A stretch of 7,553 nucleotides of DNA from Gammaproteobacteria bacterium (lineage in GTDB: Bacteria; Pseudomonadota; Gammaproteobacteria; Steroidobacterales; JABDKV01), in NCBI GenBank assembly GCA_029862285.1, contig JAOTXR010000093.1:1-7553 (forward strand), given 5' to 3'. Below, piece after piece: positions 1-7,078 of this stretch. The position numbers were made by a program, and so were the translations under genes. The stretch's first letter is position 1, and each line of letters begins with the position of its first letter. The notes beneath the pieces were generated by a model. That model was not told the DNA's origin and ran no database searches. It was given only the letters and a program-made list of their open reading frames with translations.

Positions 1-2670
1 ACCGGCAATCTCCTTAGTACCGGGACCGGCATACTGCTGCAGAAATCAGGTGACTCCGAAGTTATTGTCTATGGCGACGTTAGTTTCGAAGGTGGCGATT
101 ACTCCGAGAAAATTGGCGACAAATATCCGTTACGCGATGGCGATCTGTATGTCGGCGGAAACTTTGTGCAGCAGGGCGATCAGCATTCCTTCGCAGCCGA
201 AAACAAGCATGTCGTCATATTCAACGGCAGCGGACCGCAGACAATTTACTTCCAGGATCCGGACAGCTCAAATCCGGATCCGGACGACCCCGCACTGTTT
301 GGCTCGCGTTTTGCCCATCTTCGTATCGACAAGGATGCCGCGACCGACGGTGTCGTAACGCTGCTGTCGGATGTCGTCGTGCTGAGAAGGCTCGAGCAGC
401 CCATCGCTGGTGTGCCACGTGTGACTGCCGCGCCTGGCAGCGGTCATGTATTGGAAATGGGCGGCGCAAAACTAGACACGCCGATCTATCCACAAACCGA
501 AAACATCATTTTCGATAACGTGCCGGTGCATATTTTCCAGGGCCATAATCTCGAACATTTGGAAGGCCTGGTATTCACCAATATGGACCCGACTATCGTT
601 CAGCTGAGTATAGAACGACGCGATTTTGACGGGCCAAAGAAAGTAGTTGGCTCGCGTTTCGAGACGTTGCCTGACTATGCAGCGGGTGGTCGCTATGTGT
701 TGCTGAACCACACGCACCCGGATCCGGACAAGAATCTCACACTCGAAGTGCTGGAGTCGTCGCCGCAATATGGTGTCCCGATGACCGAAACTATCGGCAA
801 CGCAAATATCCTGTGGGGTACCGGGGCCGAAGATACTGACCGTGACGGCATACTCGATGCTGACGAATACACTTCGGAAACAAATCCCGTTTTTGCCGAC
901 TCTGACGGTGACGGTCTGGACGATCCTGCCGAGCTTGGTACCGGAACCGATCCTTTCGACACTGATTCTGACGGCGATGGTATCGGCGATGGCGCAGAAA
1001 CAGCAGCCGGCGGTGATCCATTAACGCCCGCTGTACCGGGAACCGTTTTGTACGTGCGTCCGGCACCGCTGGGCGATGACGCCAACACCGGTTTTGGCGG
1101 CTGGGGCGATGCGCTGGCCACCAATGCCGCTGTGGAGGCGGCACTGCTCGACGGCGCAGGTCCGGGCCTGCCCTTTTATGTGCTTTACGATGCCGGTGTA
1201 TACGCACCATTGGAAATTGACCGCTTTGACTACGTCAGCCTGATCGGTTCACTGGGGCCGGGAATAGATGTGCCGGCAGAAATGCCCACGACAATTTTCG
1301 ATGCCGGCAGCACGCCGAATGTCTCAGTGGTTATAGTGTCTGATAGCATTTCAATTTACATGCAGGCAATGACATTGACTGGCGCAGACGACGGCGGTGG
1401 TGGTCCCTCCGGCAAAATCGGCGGCGGTATTTTTGTTAACGATTCCTCCACAGTGTCGCTGTCGAACATGGTCATCGAGGACAACAGTGCCGATGACGCC
1501 GGTGGCGGCGTTTATGTGGAAGCCGGTGGCAATCTCGATATCGCGGATTCCCTGATCCGGCGCAACACGGTGCCCAACGGCGGTATCGGTGGTGGTGGTA
1601 TTGCAGCCTATGGCGGATTGTTACTGACCAACTCGGTCATCGCGGACAACCGTTACGACGGCAATAGCGCTGGTGGTGGTGGTCTGTACATCGAGCCGTC
1701 GGCGGGTGCAGTCACGCTGCGTGACAACAAGATACTGGCAAACTTCAGCGCCACATCGGGTGGTGGCATCATGTTGTTCGATGTCAAAGCGCAAGTCACG
1801 GTGTTCAATAACCTGATCGTCGGTAATGCCAACGATTCAGACCTGGGTGGCGCGATCTATGGCGACAGGCTGGATCGCGGATCGATCACACTAATCGAAT
1901 CGAACACGGTCGCCTTTAATCGATCGCTTACCGATGTCGATTCGGCCGCTGGTGTTCATATCGATCGCACCGGCGATGCCCAGCTGCGCGACAACGTCGC
2001 CTGGTACAATGTCGACGGCGACACGGTTAACGAGCTACAGGATCAGTATCTCGATGAGAGTGGTGACGCTTTCTTCGAGTACAACAGTTTCAAGGACTTT
2101 GGCGCCGCCGACCTGAACTTTAACAATGGCGACAATCCGAGGTTCGAATTGGGCTTCTATCTGAGGCCTGATTCGTCTGTGGACGATGAGGGCAGCCGCA
2201 TGGCAGCGGCGGCCGGGCTAGGGTGGCCGTATACGACCCAAATCGATGGGGTCGAAGACACAGGAATCCTCGATAGAGGCTTCCACTACGTTGACGCCGC
2301 TGATGGCGAGGCTTACGCGGTCACGCTGGTTGGCGAGACGGCCGAATGCTCGACCGATACGCTGACCATGTATTTTGTAATTGCCGGTGTTGGTGGCGAC
2401 CTGGGGCCTGGTCACGTGATCGCGGTACGCCCTGACGCCAGTGACACCGCCGGCGGGACGCTATCCACGCTGACTGGCATCAAACCCTACGGTTGGGCCA
2501 ATTCGGAATTGGCCATGGATGAAGGGGATGGGGTCTATCGGATCGCCATCGATAACGTTGCGCATGGCGCCGGTGAGACCGCCGTAATTGAGATCGAAGT
2601 CGATGACGACAACAAATTCGAACTCAGCTCGTCCGATCTGACAGTCCTCTTCGCCGCCGAAGGCTGCTGA
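1..2670 (+). CDS. Large secreted/surface protein, 5'-truncated: TSP3-like Ca-binding repeats plus parallel beta-helix
   Basis: The frame is open from the first base to TGA at 2668-2670 (889 residues in view), so the start lies upstream; the GTG at 166 is an internal Val codon. Residues are numbered from base 1. Residues about 1-275 are beta-rich and Gly/Asp-rich, with a pattern (GDLYVGGNF, then HVVIFNGSGPQTIYF) seen in large secreted bacterial proteins. Residues 278-342 hold Asp-rich TSP3-like repeats (DTDRDG, DSDGDGLDD, DTDSDGDG), which normally bind calcium. Residues about 349-764 look like a right-handed parallel beta-helix: an entry strand TVLYVRP, then coils with GGGIFV, GGGVYV, GGGGLYI and GGGIMLF, closing at DRGFHYV. 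Residues about 765-889 look like a beta-sandwich with only two Cys, one being the last residue. No LPXTG, PEP-CTERM or autotransporter barrel is visible at the C-terminus. Likely extracellular, perhaps adhesive or glycan-binding; the exact role is unknown. The gap after it suggests it is not in the downstream operon. Confidence 0.9.
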   Translation, partial: TGNLLSTGTGILLQKSGDSEVIVYGDVSFEGGDYSEKIGDKYPLRDGDLYVGGNFVQQGDQHSFAAENKHVVIFNGSGPQTIYFQDPDSSNPDPDDPALFGSRFAHLRIDKDAATDGVVTLLSDVVVLRRLEQPIAGVPRVTAAPGSGHVLEMGGAKLDTPIYPQTENIIFDNVPVHIFQGHNLEHLEGLVFTNMDPTIVQLSIERRDFDGPKKVVGSRFETLPDYAAGGRYVLLNHTHPDPDKNLTLEVLESSPQYGVPMTETIGNANILWGTGAEDTDRDGILDADEYTSETNPVFADSDGDGLDDPAELGTGTDPFDTDSDGDGIGDGAETAAGGDPLTPAVPGTVLYVRPAPLGDDANTGFGGWGDALATNAAVEAALLDGAGPGLPFYVLYDAGVYAPLEIDRFDYVSLIGSLGPGIDVPAEMPTTIFDAGSTPNVSVVIVSDSISIYMQAMTLTGADDGGGGPSGKIGGGIFVNDSSTVSLSNMVIEDNSADDAGGGVYVEAGGNLDIADSLIRRNTVPNGGIGGGGIAAYGGLLLTNSVIADNRYDGNSAGGGGLYIEPSAGAVTLRDNKILANFSATSGGGIMLFDVKAQVTVFNNLIVGNANDSDLGGAIYGDRLDRGSITLIESNTVAFNRSLTDVDSAAGVHIDRTGDAQLRDNVAWYNVDGDTVNELQDQYLDESGDAFFEYNSFKDFGAADLNFNNGDNPRFELGFYLRPDSSVDDEGSRMAAAAGLGWPYTTQIDGVEDTGILDRGFHYVDAADGEAYAVTLVGETAECSTDTLTMYFVIAGVGGDLGPGHVIAVRPDASDTAGGTLSTLTGIKPYGWANSELAMDEGDGVYRIAIDNVAHGAGETAVIEIEVDDDNKFELSSSDLTVLFAAEGC
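832..1029 (+). repeat. TSP3-type Asp-rich Ca-binding repeats within the secreted protein
   Basis: This protein-level repeat covers window residues 278-343 of the upstream gene. Three successive units carry DxDxDG-type loops (DTDRDGILD, DSDGDGLDD, DTDSDGDGIGD), spaced by linkers with the TNPVFAD / TDPFDTD pattern typical of bacterial thrombospondin type 3 repeats. In that family the loops chelate calcium and form a rigid stalk or linker. Here they separate the N-terminal beta region from the beta-helix, which fits a linker role. The DNA repeat is imperfect, so this is an old protein repeat and not a recent tandem duplication. Confidence 0.85.
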
Positions 2671-2674
2671 CAAA

Positions 2675-2749
2675 TCCTGCGCGCGAACGCTTGGGCCGTT
2701 CCGGGAAAACCAACGTCGCGGCAATAGGCGTTCCTTTCGCGCGACAGGA
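2675..2749. repeat. Long inverted repeat just downstream of the stop codon; candidate 3' stem-loop
   Basis: The left arm at 2675-2687 (TCCTGCGCGCGAA) is complementary to the right arm at 2736-2749 (TTCGCGCGACAGGA). This gives 13 base pairs interrupted by one bulged A at 2744, with a 48-nt loop. The inner bases 2686-2690 (AACGC) can alternatively pair with 2728-2732 (GCGTT). It begins five bases after the TGA of the secreted-protein gene, a natural place for a transcript-end or mRNA-stabilising hairpin. No T-run follows the right arm, so it is not a classical Rho-independent terminator. The pairing is read directly from the sequence; the function is inferred. Confidence 0.4.
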
Positions 2750-2796
2750 CGCCGGCAGCTGCAATTATAGACAGATCCATGCAGAGAACCTCTAAG

Positions 2797-2810
2797 CCGG
2801 CCGCGGCCGG
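2797..2810. repeat. Perfect 14-bp GC-only palindrome in the intergenic gap
   Basis: CCGGCCGCGGCCGG is identical to its own reverse complement. As RNA it could form a 5-bp GC stem with a 4-nt loop, extended by a G-T wobble at the outer edge. No T-tract follows (the next bases are TCCATTACAT), so it is a weak terminator candidate. A dyad operator is possible, but chance in GC-rich DNA is also plausible. Apart from this and the inverted repeat at 2675-2749, I see no gene or RNA in the 274-base gap 2671-2944. Confidence 0.25.
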
Positions 2811-2944
2811 TCCATTACATAACGCGGCCAGCCTACGTCCTTCGGAATCTACGGATACCGGCGATGCACGATCTGGTGTAACGGTGGAGGGCTGTTATCC
2901 ATTATTGACGCTTTTCCTGTAAGTTAAATGCGAGTCGACCTGCC

Positions 2945-5281
2945 GTGACAACACCAGACAAGAATACAAAAGCCCCCGTCAGACCCAAGACCAAGCGAGT
3001 CGATGCACTTGCCGAGTGGCGTTCGCGACTGACCGGCAGCGTCAGCGCGCTGCTGTTGTTCGAATTGGTATCGGGCCTCCTCATCTACGCGGCGCCGTTT
3101 ACCGAGTACACACAATTCAACGCCTTACTGCATTCACTGATTGGTGTTGCCATGCTCGTGCCACTGGTCTGGTATGTGGTACGCCACTGGAAGGTGCGCA
3201 AGAAAGGCAACCTCAGCCATTATCAGCTGCTGGGTTACGTTGCCCTGGCAGTTCTTGCGATTTGCGTGTTTAGTGGTCTGTTGCTGACGTGGCAGGGCTT
3301 GGTAGGTCCGCGGATCGACTACGGCTGGAGCCTCGCGCACCTGGTGACCGGCGTGGTTGTCGCGATAGTCATAGTAATTCACCTGGCCACGGTCGCCATC
3401 CGCAAACAGAAGGCCGATCCGGAGCTCCTCGTCGCCCGCCGCAGGTTTTATGCAGTGACGATGGGTGGTTGTGTGTTGTTAATGCTCGCGGCTGTGTTGT
3501 GGGCGGCCGCCTACCGTGAACCACCGCTAACCGCCGCCTTCCCGGATGATTACAACTGGCAGTTTGGGGAGGATCGTCCTTTTGCCCCGAGCCTGGCACG
3601 ACTGGACTATTCAGCGTACGAGCAGGAGCTCGATGACGAAGTGGCTGCCATCCTGGGCGGGCAAGCACGATTGCAGACGGTGGCTGACGATGGTGGTACA
3701 GAGCAGCGCGGTTTACTTACCCAACTGAAACAGCACCTGGGCGGATTGGACCTGTCGGATGAGCAACGTGGTCGCATCGATACCGCGATGATGTATACCG
3801 CGACCCGGATGAAGCAGTCGGGTGCCAGCGCCGTCAATGCACTGGCCGGTTCGGAGCGCTGCGGTACCAGCGGTTGTCACGACCAGATATACGAGGAATG
3901 GCTGCCCAGCGCACACCGCTATTCTGCGCTGGACGACATGTTCCAGCGCGTCCAGACGCTGATGGTCGAGGAGACATCGCCCGAACACACTCGCTATTGT
4001 GCCGGCTGCCACGACCCGATCTCGCTGTTCAGTGGCGCCAAGAACGCAGGCAACATTACCTTGAGTGCTGAGGGCTCGCACGAGGGCACATCCTGCCTGG
4101 TGTGTCACAGCATTGTGCAGGCCGACGTGCAGGGCAACGGTGACTACACTATCGAACCGCAAAAACGCTATGTCTATGAGTTGTCCGATGGCGTGCTCGC
4201 CAGTCTGGCCAGCGACTACCTGATTCGCACCTATCCGGAGCATCACACCCGTTCGTATTCACGCTCGTTGTACAAAACACCGGAATTTTGCGCCGCCTGC
4301 CACAAGCAGTACGTCGACAAGGAGGTAAATACCGATATCGGTAAGGTACAGGGACAAAACCAGTATGACAGTTGGAAAAACAGCCGCTGGTACGTTGAGG
4401 GAGATCCCGAGCAATCAATAGAGTGCCGCGAGTGTCACATGCCGATGGTTGACAGCAGCGACCCGGCCAGTGGTGACCCGACTGACTACAATCGCAACCG
4501 TGACGACGGTAAACACCGCAGTCACCGCACCCTGGCCAGCAACCAGTACATACCGTTGTTGCACAAGTTGGAGGGTGCGGAAAAACATGTCGAGCTCACA
4601 GAGCAGTGGCTGCGTGGCGAGATCGAAATCCCGGAGATCAGCGACAAGTGGTCTGAGGGACCGGTCGTGGCGATGGAAATAGTTGCACCGCCCGAGGTTT
4701 CCCCCGGCGAAGATATCCGGTTGCAGGTCGTTCTCACGAACAACAAGACCGGACACGACTTTCCAACCGGGCCACTGGACATGATCGAAAGTTGGGTTGA
4801 AATCAAAGTCACCGACGACGACGGTAACGTGCTCTACTCGGGTGGTGCTGCAGACGAAGACGGCCAGGTCAGGGACCTTCCGGTACTGTTCAAGGCCGAT
4901 GGTTTCGATCGGGAAGGTAAGCTGATCGACAGGCACAACCTCTGGGATCTGGTTGGCGCCAGCTACAAACGTACGTTGTATCCGGGTATGACCGACTCCG
5001 TCGAAGCAGAATTTGTCTGTCCATCGATGGGACGGGGACGGGTCGCGCAGTCCGCCGGCCGGATCCAGCCCGGCCAGCGTATCGATGACTACGCCATTCC
5101 AGCGGCAGAGCTTTCAGCCGGAACGTTAAACGTGACCGCTTCGTTGTGGTATCGAAAAGCCAATCCGGAATTTCTCGACAGAATCTATGGCGTCGACGCT
5201 AACGTCCGGGCACCGTTGACGCAGCTCTCCAGTGTCCAGACAACGATCAGAGTGATGCATGCCGCGGCGTCCGCTGAGTAA
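2945..5281 (+). CDS. Membrane cytochrome-b-like / periplasmic pentaheme cytochrome c fusion protein
   Basis: The 778-aa product is predicted to move electrons across or along the inner membrane to periplasmic c-hemes. The N-terminus (residues 1-31) is basic and cytoplasmic. Five hydrophobic helices follow at about 32-51, 59-80, 94-115, 127-150 and 171-189. H63, H81, H132 and H146 lie on helices 2 and 4 as in diheme b cytochromes, and the Arg/Lys-rich loops (82-90, 153-167) fall on the cytoplasmic side. The periplasmic part has five heme c sites: CGTSGCH (306-312, a CX4CH variant), CAGCH (352), CLVCH (384), CAACH (449) and CRECH (494). IYEEW and SAH after the first site recall the cytochrome c554-like family. 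Residues about 572-770 form a beta domain with GHDFPTG (603-609), often found after multiheme cytochromes. The start is GTG: an in-frame stop at 2906 leaves no other upstream start, and no clear Shine-Dalgarno is seen. The electron donor and acceptor are unknown. It leads a three-gene cluster. Confidence 0.93.
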   Translation: MTTPDKNTKAPVRPKTKRVDALAEWRSRLTGSVSALLLFELVSGLLIYAAPFTEYTQFNALLHSLIGVAMLVPLVWYVVRHWKVRKKGNLSHYQLLGYVALAVLAICVFSGLLLTWQGLVGPRIDYGWSLAHLVTGVVVAIVIVIHLATVAIRKQKADPELLVARRRFYAVTMGGCVLLMLAAVLWAAAYREPPLTAAFPDDYNWQFGEDRPFAPSLARLDYSAYEQELDDEVAAILGGQARLQTVADDGGTEQRGLLTQLKQHLGGLDLSDEQRGRIDTAMMYTATRMKQSGASAVNALAGSERCGTSGCHDQIYEEWLPSAHRYSALDDMFQRVQTLMVEETSPEHTRYCAGCHDPISLFSGAKNAGNITLSAEGSHEGTSCLVCHSIVQADVQGNGDYTIEPQKRYVYELSDGVLASLASDYLIRTYPEHHTRSYSRSLYKTPEFCAACHKQYVDKEVNTDIGKVQGQNQYDSWKNSRWYVEGDPEQSIECRECHMPMVDSSDPASGDPTDYNRNRDDGKHRSHRTLASNQYIPLLHKLEGAEKHVELTEQWLRGEIEIPEISDKWSEGPVVAMEIVAPPEVSPGEDIRLQVVLTNNKTGHDFPTGPLDMIESWVEIKVTDDDGNVLYSGGAADEDGQVRDLPVLFKADGFDREGKLIDRHNLWDLVGASYKRTLYPGMTDSVEAEFVCPSMGRGRVAQSAGRIQPGQRIDDYAIPAAELSAGTLNVTASLWYRKANPEFLDRIYGVDANVRAPLTQLSSVQTTIRVMHAAASAE
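3038..3514 (+). other. Five-helix membrane domain with putative b-heme histidines
   Basis: This covers residues 32-190 of the cytochrome fusion. Helix 2 starts with H63 and ends at H81; helix 4 has H132 near its start and H146 near its end. With the N-terminus inside, H63 and H132 would both lie near the periplasmic face and H81 and H146 near the cytoplasmic face, giving two bis-His sites as in b561-like or formate-dehydrogenase-gamma-like diheme proteins. H92 in the helix 2-3 loop is an alternative cytoplasmic-side ligand. Helix 5 carries the chain back out to the c-heme domain. The helices and His positions are seen in the sequence; heme b binding and quinol contact are inferred. Confidence 0.6.
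3860..4438 (+). other. Pentaheme c-type cytochrome domain
   Basis: This covers residues 306-498 of the fusion. In order: one CX4CH site (C306, C311, H312) and four CXXCH sites (H356, H388, H453, H498). Extra histidines that could be distal ligands include H324 in SAH, H348, H379, H433, H434, H524 and H527. The domain follows the last membrane helix after a linker (about 190-305), which puts it in the periplasm, where the cytochrome c maturation machinery attaches heme. No CXXCK site of the NrfA type is present, so a classic NrfA nitrite-reductase centre is not supported. Confidence 0.9.
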
Positions 5282-7067
5282 ACGCCAGCGGCTGATGCTC
5301 TACTGGGGTGGCGCCAGCGGCGCTGCCATCGTCGCAGCGACCATGATCCTGCTCATCGCCAAGCCGCAACTGGATCCGTATGCGCCAGAAGCGGATGGTA
5401 GTGTCGCCGGGCTGACGAGCGTGCTCAGTCGCACCAGTACCGCCGCTATGGTGCAATTCAGCTTTGCGGAGACGCGTGAGTCAGCTGGTATTGATTTCCG
5501 GCATTTTCCGGCCACCCGGCGTTCCTTGCTACCCGAAGACATGGGTTCCGGGATTGCCTGGGGTGACTACGACGACGACGGTGACCTCGATCTGTACCTC
5601 GTCAACTTTTGCAGACCGGCAGATACACAGATGCAGAGCGCCGGTTGCCGTTCTGCGCTCTACGCCAACGACGGGAGCGGGCATTTCAGTGATGTCACCA
5701 CGAAGGCACGCCTGGACACGCCGGTCGCCGGACTGGGTGCCACGTGGGGCGACTACGACAATGACGACGATCTGGATTTGTATCTGACAAACTTCGGCGC
5801 CAATACGCTCTACCGTAACAACGGTGACGGCAGCTTTAGCGATGCGACGGAGTCGGCCGGGGTCGGCGACAATGCGTTCAGTGCCGGAGGCGCGTGGGGA
5901 GACTACGACAACGACGGTAATATCGATCTTTACGTAACCAACTACGTGCGATTTGAATTGCGCGAGGGAGACATCGAACGCCGGTCGCGGCACACGGGAT
6001 CGGAAGTGCCGTATACGCTCAATCCCTCAGCCTATCCTCCCGAACCAAACCGCTTGTATCGAAACAACGGCGACGGTTCTTTCACCGACGTGGCAGACGC
6101 CGCCGGCGTGGCGAATCATACCGGCCGCTCGCTTGCGTCATCGTGGGTTGACCTCGATGGCGACGGTCTGCTCGATTTGTACGTTGCCAACGATGTGTCA
6201 TCCAATGGCGTCTTCCGTAACATGGGCGACGGAACCTTCGCGGACATCGGCGCGAGTTCGCTCGCAGCGGACTATCGTGGCGCAATGGGACTGGCGGTCG
6301 GTGATTATGATGGCGATGCCGATTTCGATATCTTTGTCACTCACTGGGTCGCCCAGGAAAACGCGTTCTTCGAGAATATGTCGTCGGAAGACTGGGTCGA
6401 CAGCGAGGGACGAGACCGGCTCGCGTTCATGGATGTAGCGGATGCCATCGGGCTGGGGCAGGCATCCCTGCCGATGGTCGGCTGGTCGACGGGTTTCGCC
6501 GATTTCGACAACGACGCTGACCCCGATCTTTGGATCGTAAATGGCAATACGCTGGAGCAAAGTGCCGACAACAAGTTGCTGCGCCCGCAGCTCATGCAGA
6601 TTTTCACTCACGAGTCGCCGGGCGGTTTCTACGATGCCGGTACTCATGCCGGTACCATACTTGCCACCCCGATCGTCGGTCGCGGTGGCGCGCAGGGCGA
6701 CTTCGATGCGGACGGAAAGATCGATCTGTGCATCCTGGTACACGGGGCAAAACCGCTGTTACTGCATAATGTGACCGACAGTGAGAACCACTGGCTGGGA
6801 GTGCGATTGCGTCAGCATGGTGCGAATACACGGGGGCTGGGCGCGCGCGTGGCGCTACGCACCGGTGACCGGATCCAGCTACGCCAGGTCGGGGTCGGTG
6901 GCGCCTATTTGTCCCATAATGACACCGACCTTCACTTTGGTCTGGCGAATACCGACAGCGTTGACGAAATCACTATTCACTGGCCGGACGGGGCAACCGA
7001 GTCACACCAGGGTATTCCGGCCGATCAGGTCGTTACATTTACTCACGAGCCGAACTACCTGAATTAG
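5259..7067 (+). CDS. CRTAC1 family protein: FG-GAP/VCBS beta-propeller with C-terminal ASPIC/UnbV domain
   Basis: The 602-aa product is probably periplasmic or membrane-anchored. The N-terminus is basic (MPRRPLSKRQR) and followed by a hydrophobic stretch at about 14-33, a signal anchor or uncleaved signal peptide. Seven FG-GAP/VCBS units follow, each with an Asp-rich Ca loop: D103-D111, D165-D173, D215-D223, D298-D306, D349-D357, D415-D423 and D481-D489. This count fits a seven-bladed propeller. The ASPIC/UnbV domain is at about 524-590 (RGLGARV, HFGLANTDSVDEI, HWPDGA). C118 and C130 in the first inter-blade loop could form a disulfide. The ATG at 5259 overlaps the cytochrome gene by 23 bp, suggesting translational coupling; an in-frame ATG at 5295 would cut into the basic N-terminus and is less likely. 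The molecular function of bacterial CRTAC1 proteins is poorly defined; a binding or scaffold role beside the cytochrome is inferred. Confidence 0.93.
   Translation: MPRRPLSKRQRLMLYWGGASGAAIVAATMILLIAKPQLDPYAPEADGSVAGLTSVLSRTSTAAMVQFSFAETRESAGIDFRHFPATRRSLLPEDMGSGIAWGDYDDDGDLDLYLVNFCRPADTQMQSAGCRSALYANDGSGHFSDVTTKARLDTPVAGLGATWGDYDNDDDLDLYLTNFGANTLYRNNGDGSFSDATESAGVGDNAFSAGGAWGDYDNDGNIDLYVTNYVRFELREGDIERRSRHTGSEVPYTLNPSAYPPEPNRLYRNNGDGSFTDVADAAGVANHTGRSLASSWVDLDGDGLLDLYVANDVSSNGVFRNMGDGTFADIGASSLAADYRGAMGLAVGDYDGDADFDIFVTHWVAQENAFFENMSSEDWVDSEGRDRLAFMDVADAIGLGQASLPMVGWSTGFADFDNDADPDLWIVNGNTLEQSADNKLLRPQLMQIFTHESPGGFYDAGTHAGTILATPIVGRGGAQGDFDADGKIDLCILVHGAKPLLLHNVTDSENHWLGVRLRQHGANTRGLGARVALRTGDRIQLRQVGVGGAYLSHNDTDLHFGLANTDSVDEITIHWPDGATESHQGIPADQVVTFTHEPNYLN
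5553..6734 (+). repeat. Seven FG-GAP/VCBS repeats encoding a predicted beta-propeller
   Basis: This covers residues 99-492 of the CRTAC1 protein. The recurring core is WGDYDxDGDLDLYLxN, in seven copies of increasing divergence: the first three are close to consensus, while later ones read VDLDGDGLLDLYVAN, VGDYDGDADFDIFVT, ADFDNDADPDLWIVN and GDFDADGKIDLCILV. RNNGDGSF-type strands follow several units (about 186-193, 269-275, 320-327). In integrin-like propellers these loops bind calcium between blades. The spacing between units 3 and 4 is larger because of a polar insert at about 231-263. Confidence 0.9.
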
Positions 7068-7072
7068 GAAAG
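7066..7072 (+). promoter_or_regulatory. Ribosome binding site for the NnrS-family gene
   Basis: AGGAAAG lies six bases before the GTG at 7079 and overlaps the TAG stop of the CRTAC1 gene (7065-7067). It is a good partial match to the Shine-Dalgarno consensus at a normal distance. It supports the GTG as the start and translation in series with the preceding gene. Confidence 0.65.
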
Positions 7073-7078
7073 TCCGTA

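Noticed and set aside
693..1124. 143-codon Ser/Pro-rich minus-strand frame opposite the TSP3 repeats
   Set aside because: Its low-complexity composition comes from the Asp/Gly repeat codons of the plus-strand gene.
2905..2930. TTGACG followed by TAAATG as a sigma-70 promoter or FNR/NnrR-type site for the cytochrome operon
   Set aside because: The -35-like hexamer is good, but the -10-like hexamers lie only 13-14 bases away and match poorly, and the dyad second half needed for an FNR/NnrR box is absent. It is too weak to annotate.
2671..2944. A possible small gene or RNA in the gap
   Set aside because: No plus-strand frame of useful length with a ribosome binding site is seen, and the minus-strand frames extend from the neighbouring gene as shadows. 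There is no tRNA-like fold or riboswitch motif I can recognise.
3713..4246. 177-codon open frame on the minus strand within the cytochrome gene
   Set aside because: The plus strand here carries four of the five heme motifs in a continuous 778-codon gene. The minus-strand product has no recognisable family features and is a shadow frame in GC-rich DNA.
3860..4438. The pentaheme domain as an NrfA-type nitrite reductase
   Set aside because: There are five heme sites, but none is CXXCK and one is CX4CH, and the membrane fusion differs from NrfA. A c554-like electron-transfer role fits better.
5529..5993. 154-codon minus-strand frame rich in Val/Ile opposite the first propeller repeats
   Set aside because: This is an artefact of the Asp-codon repeats read on the other strand (IVVVVV-type runs); no start signal or family match is seen.
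5553..6734. The periodic Asp-codon DNA pattern as a CRISPR array or DNA tandem repeat
   Set aside because: The units are uneven in length, diverged at DNA level and all in the same reading frame, so they are explained by the FG-GAP protein repeats.
6198..6743. 181-codon open frame on the minus strand within the CRTAC1 gene
   Set aside because: It lies opposite well-conserved FG-GAP repeats; Asp-rich GAC/GAT codons read in reverse give long Val/Ile-rich open frames. There is no independent support.
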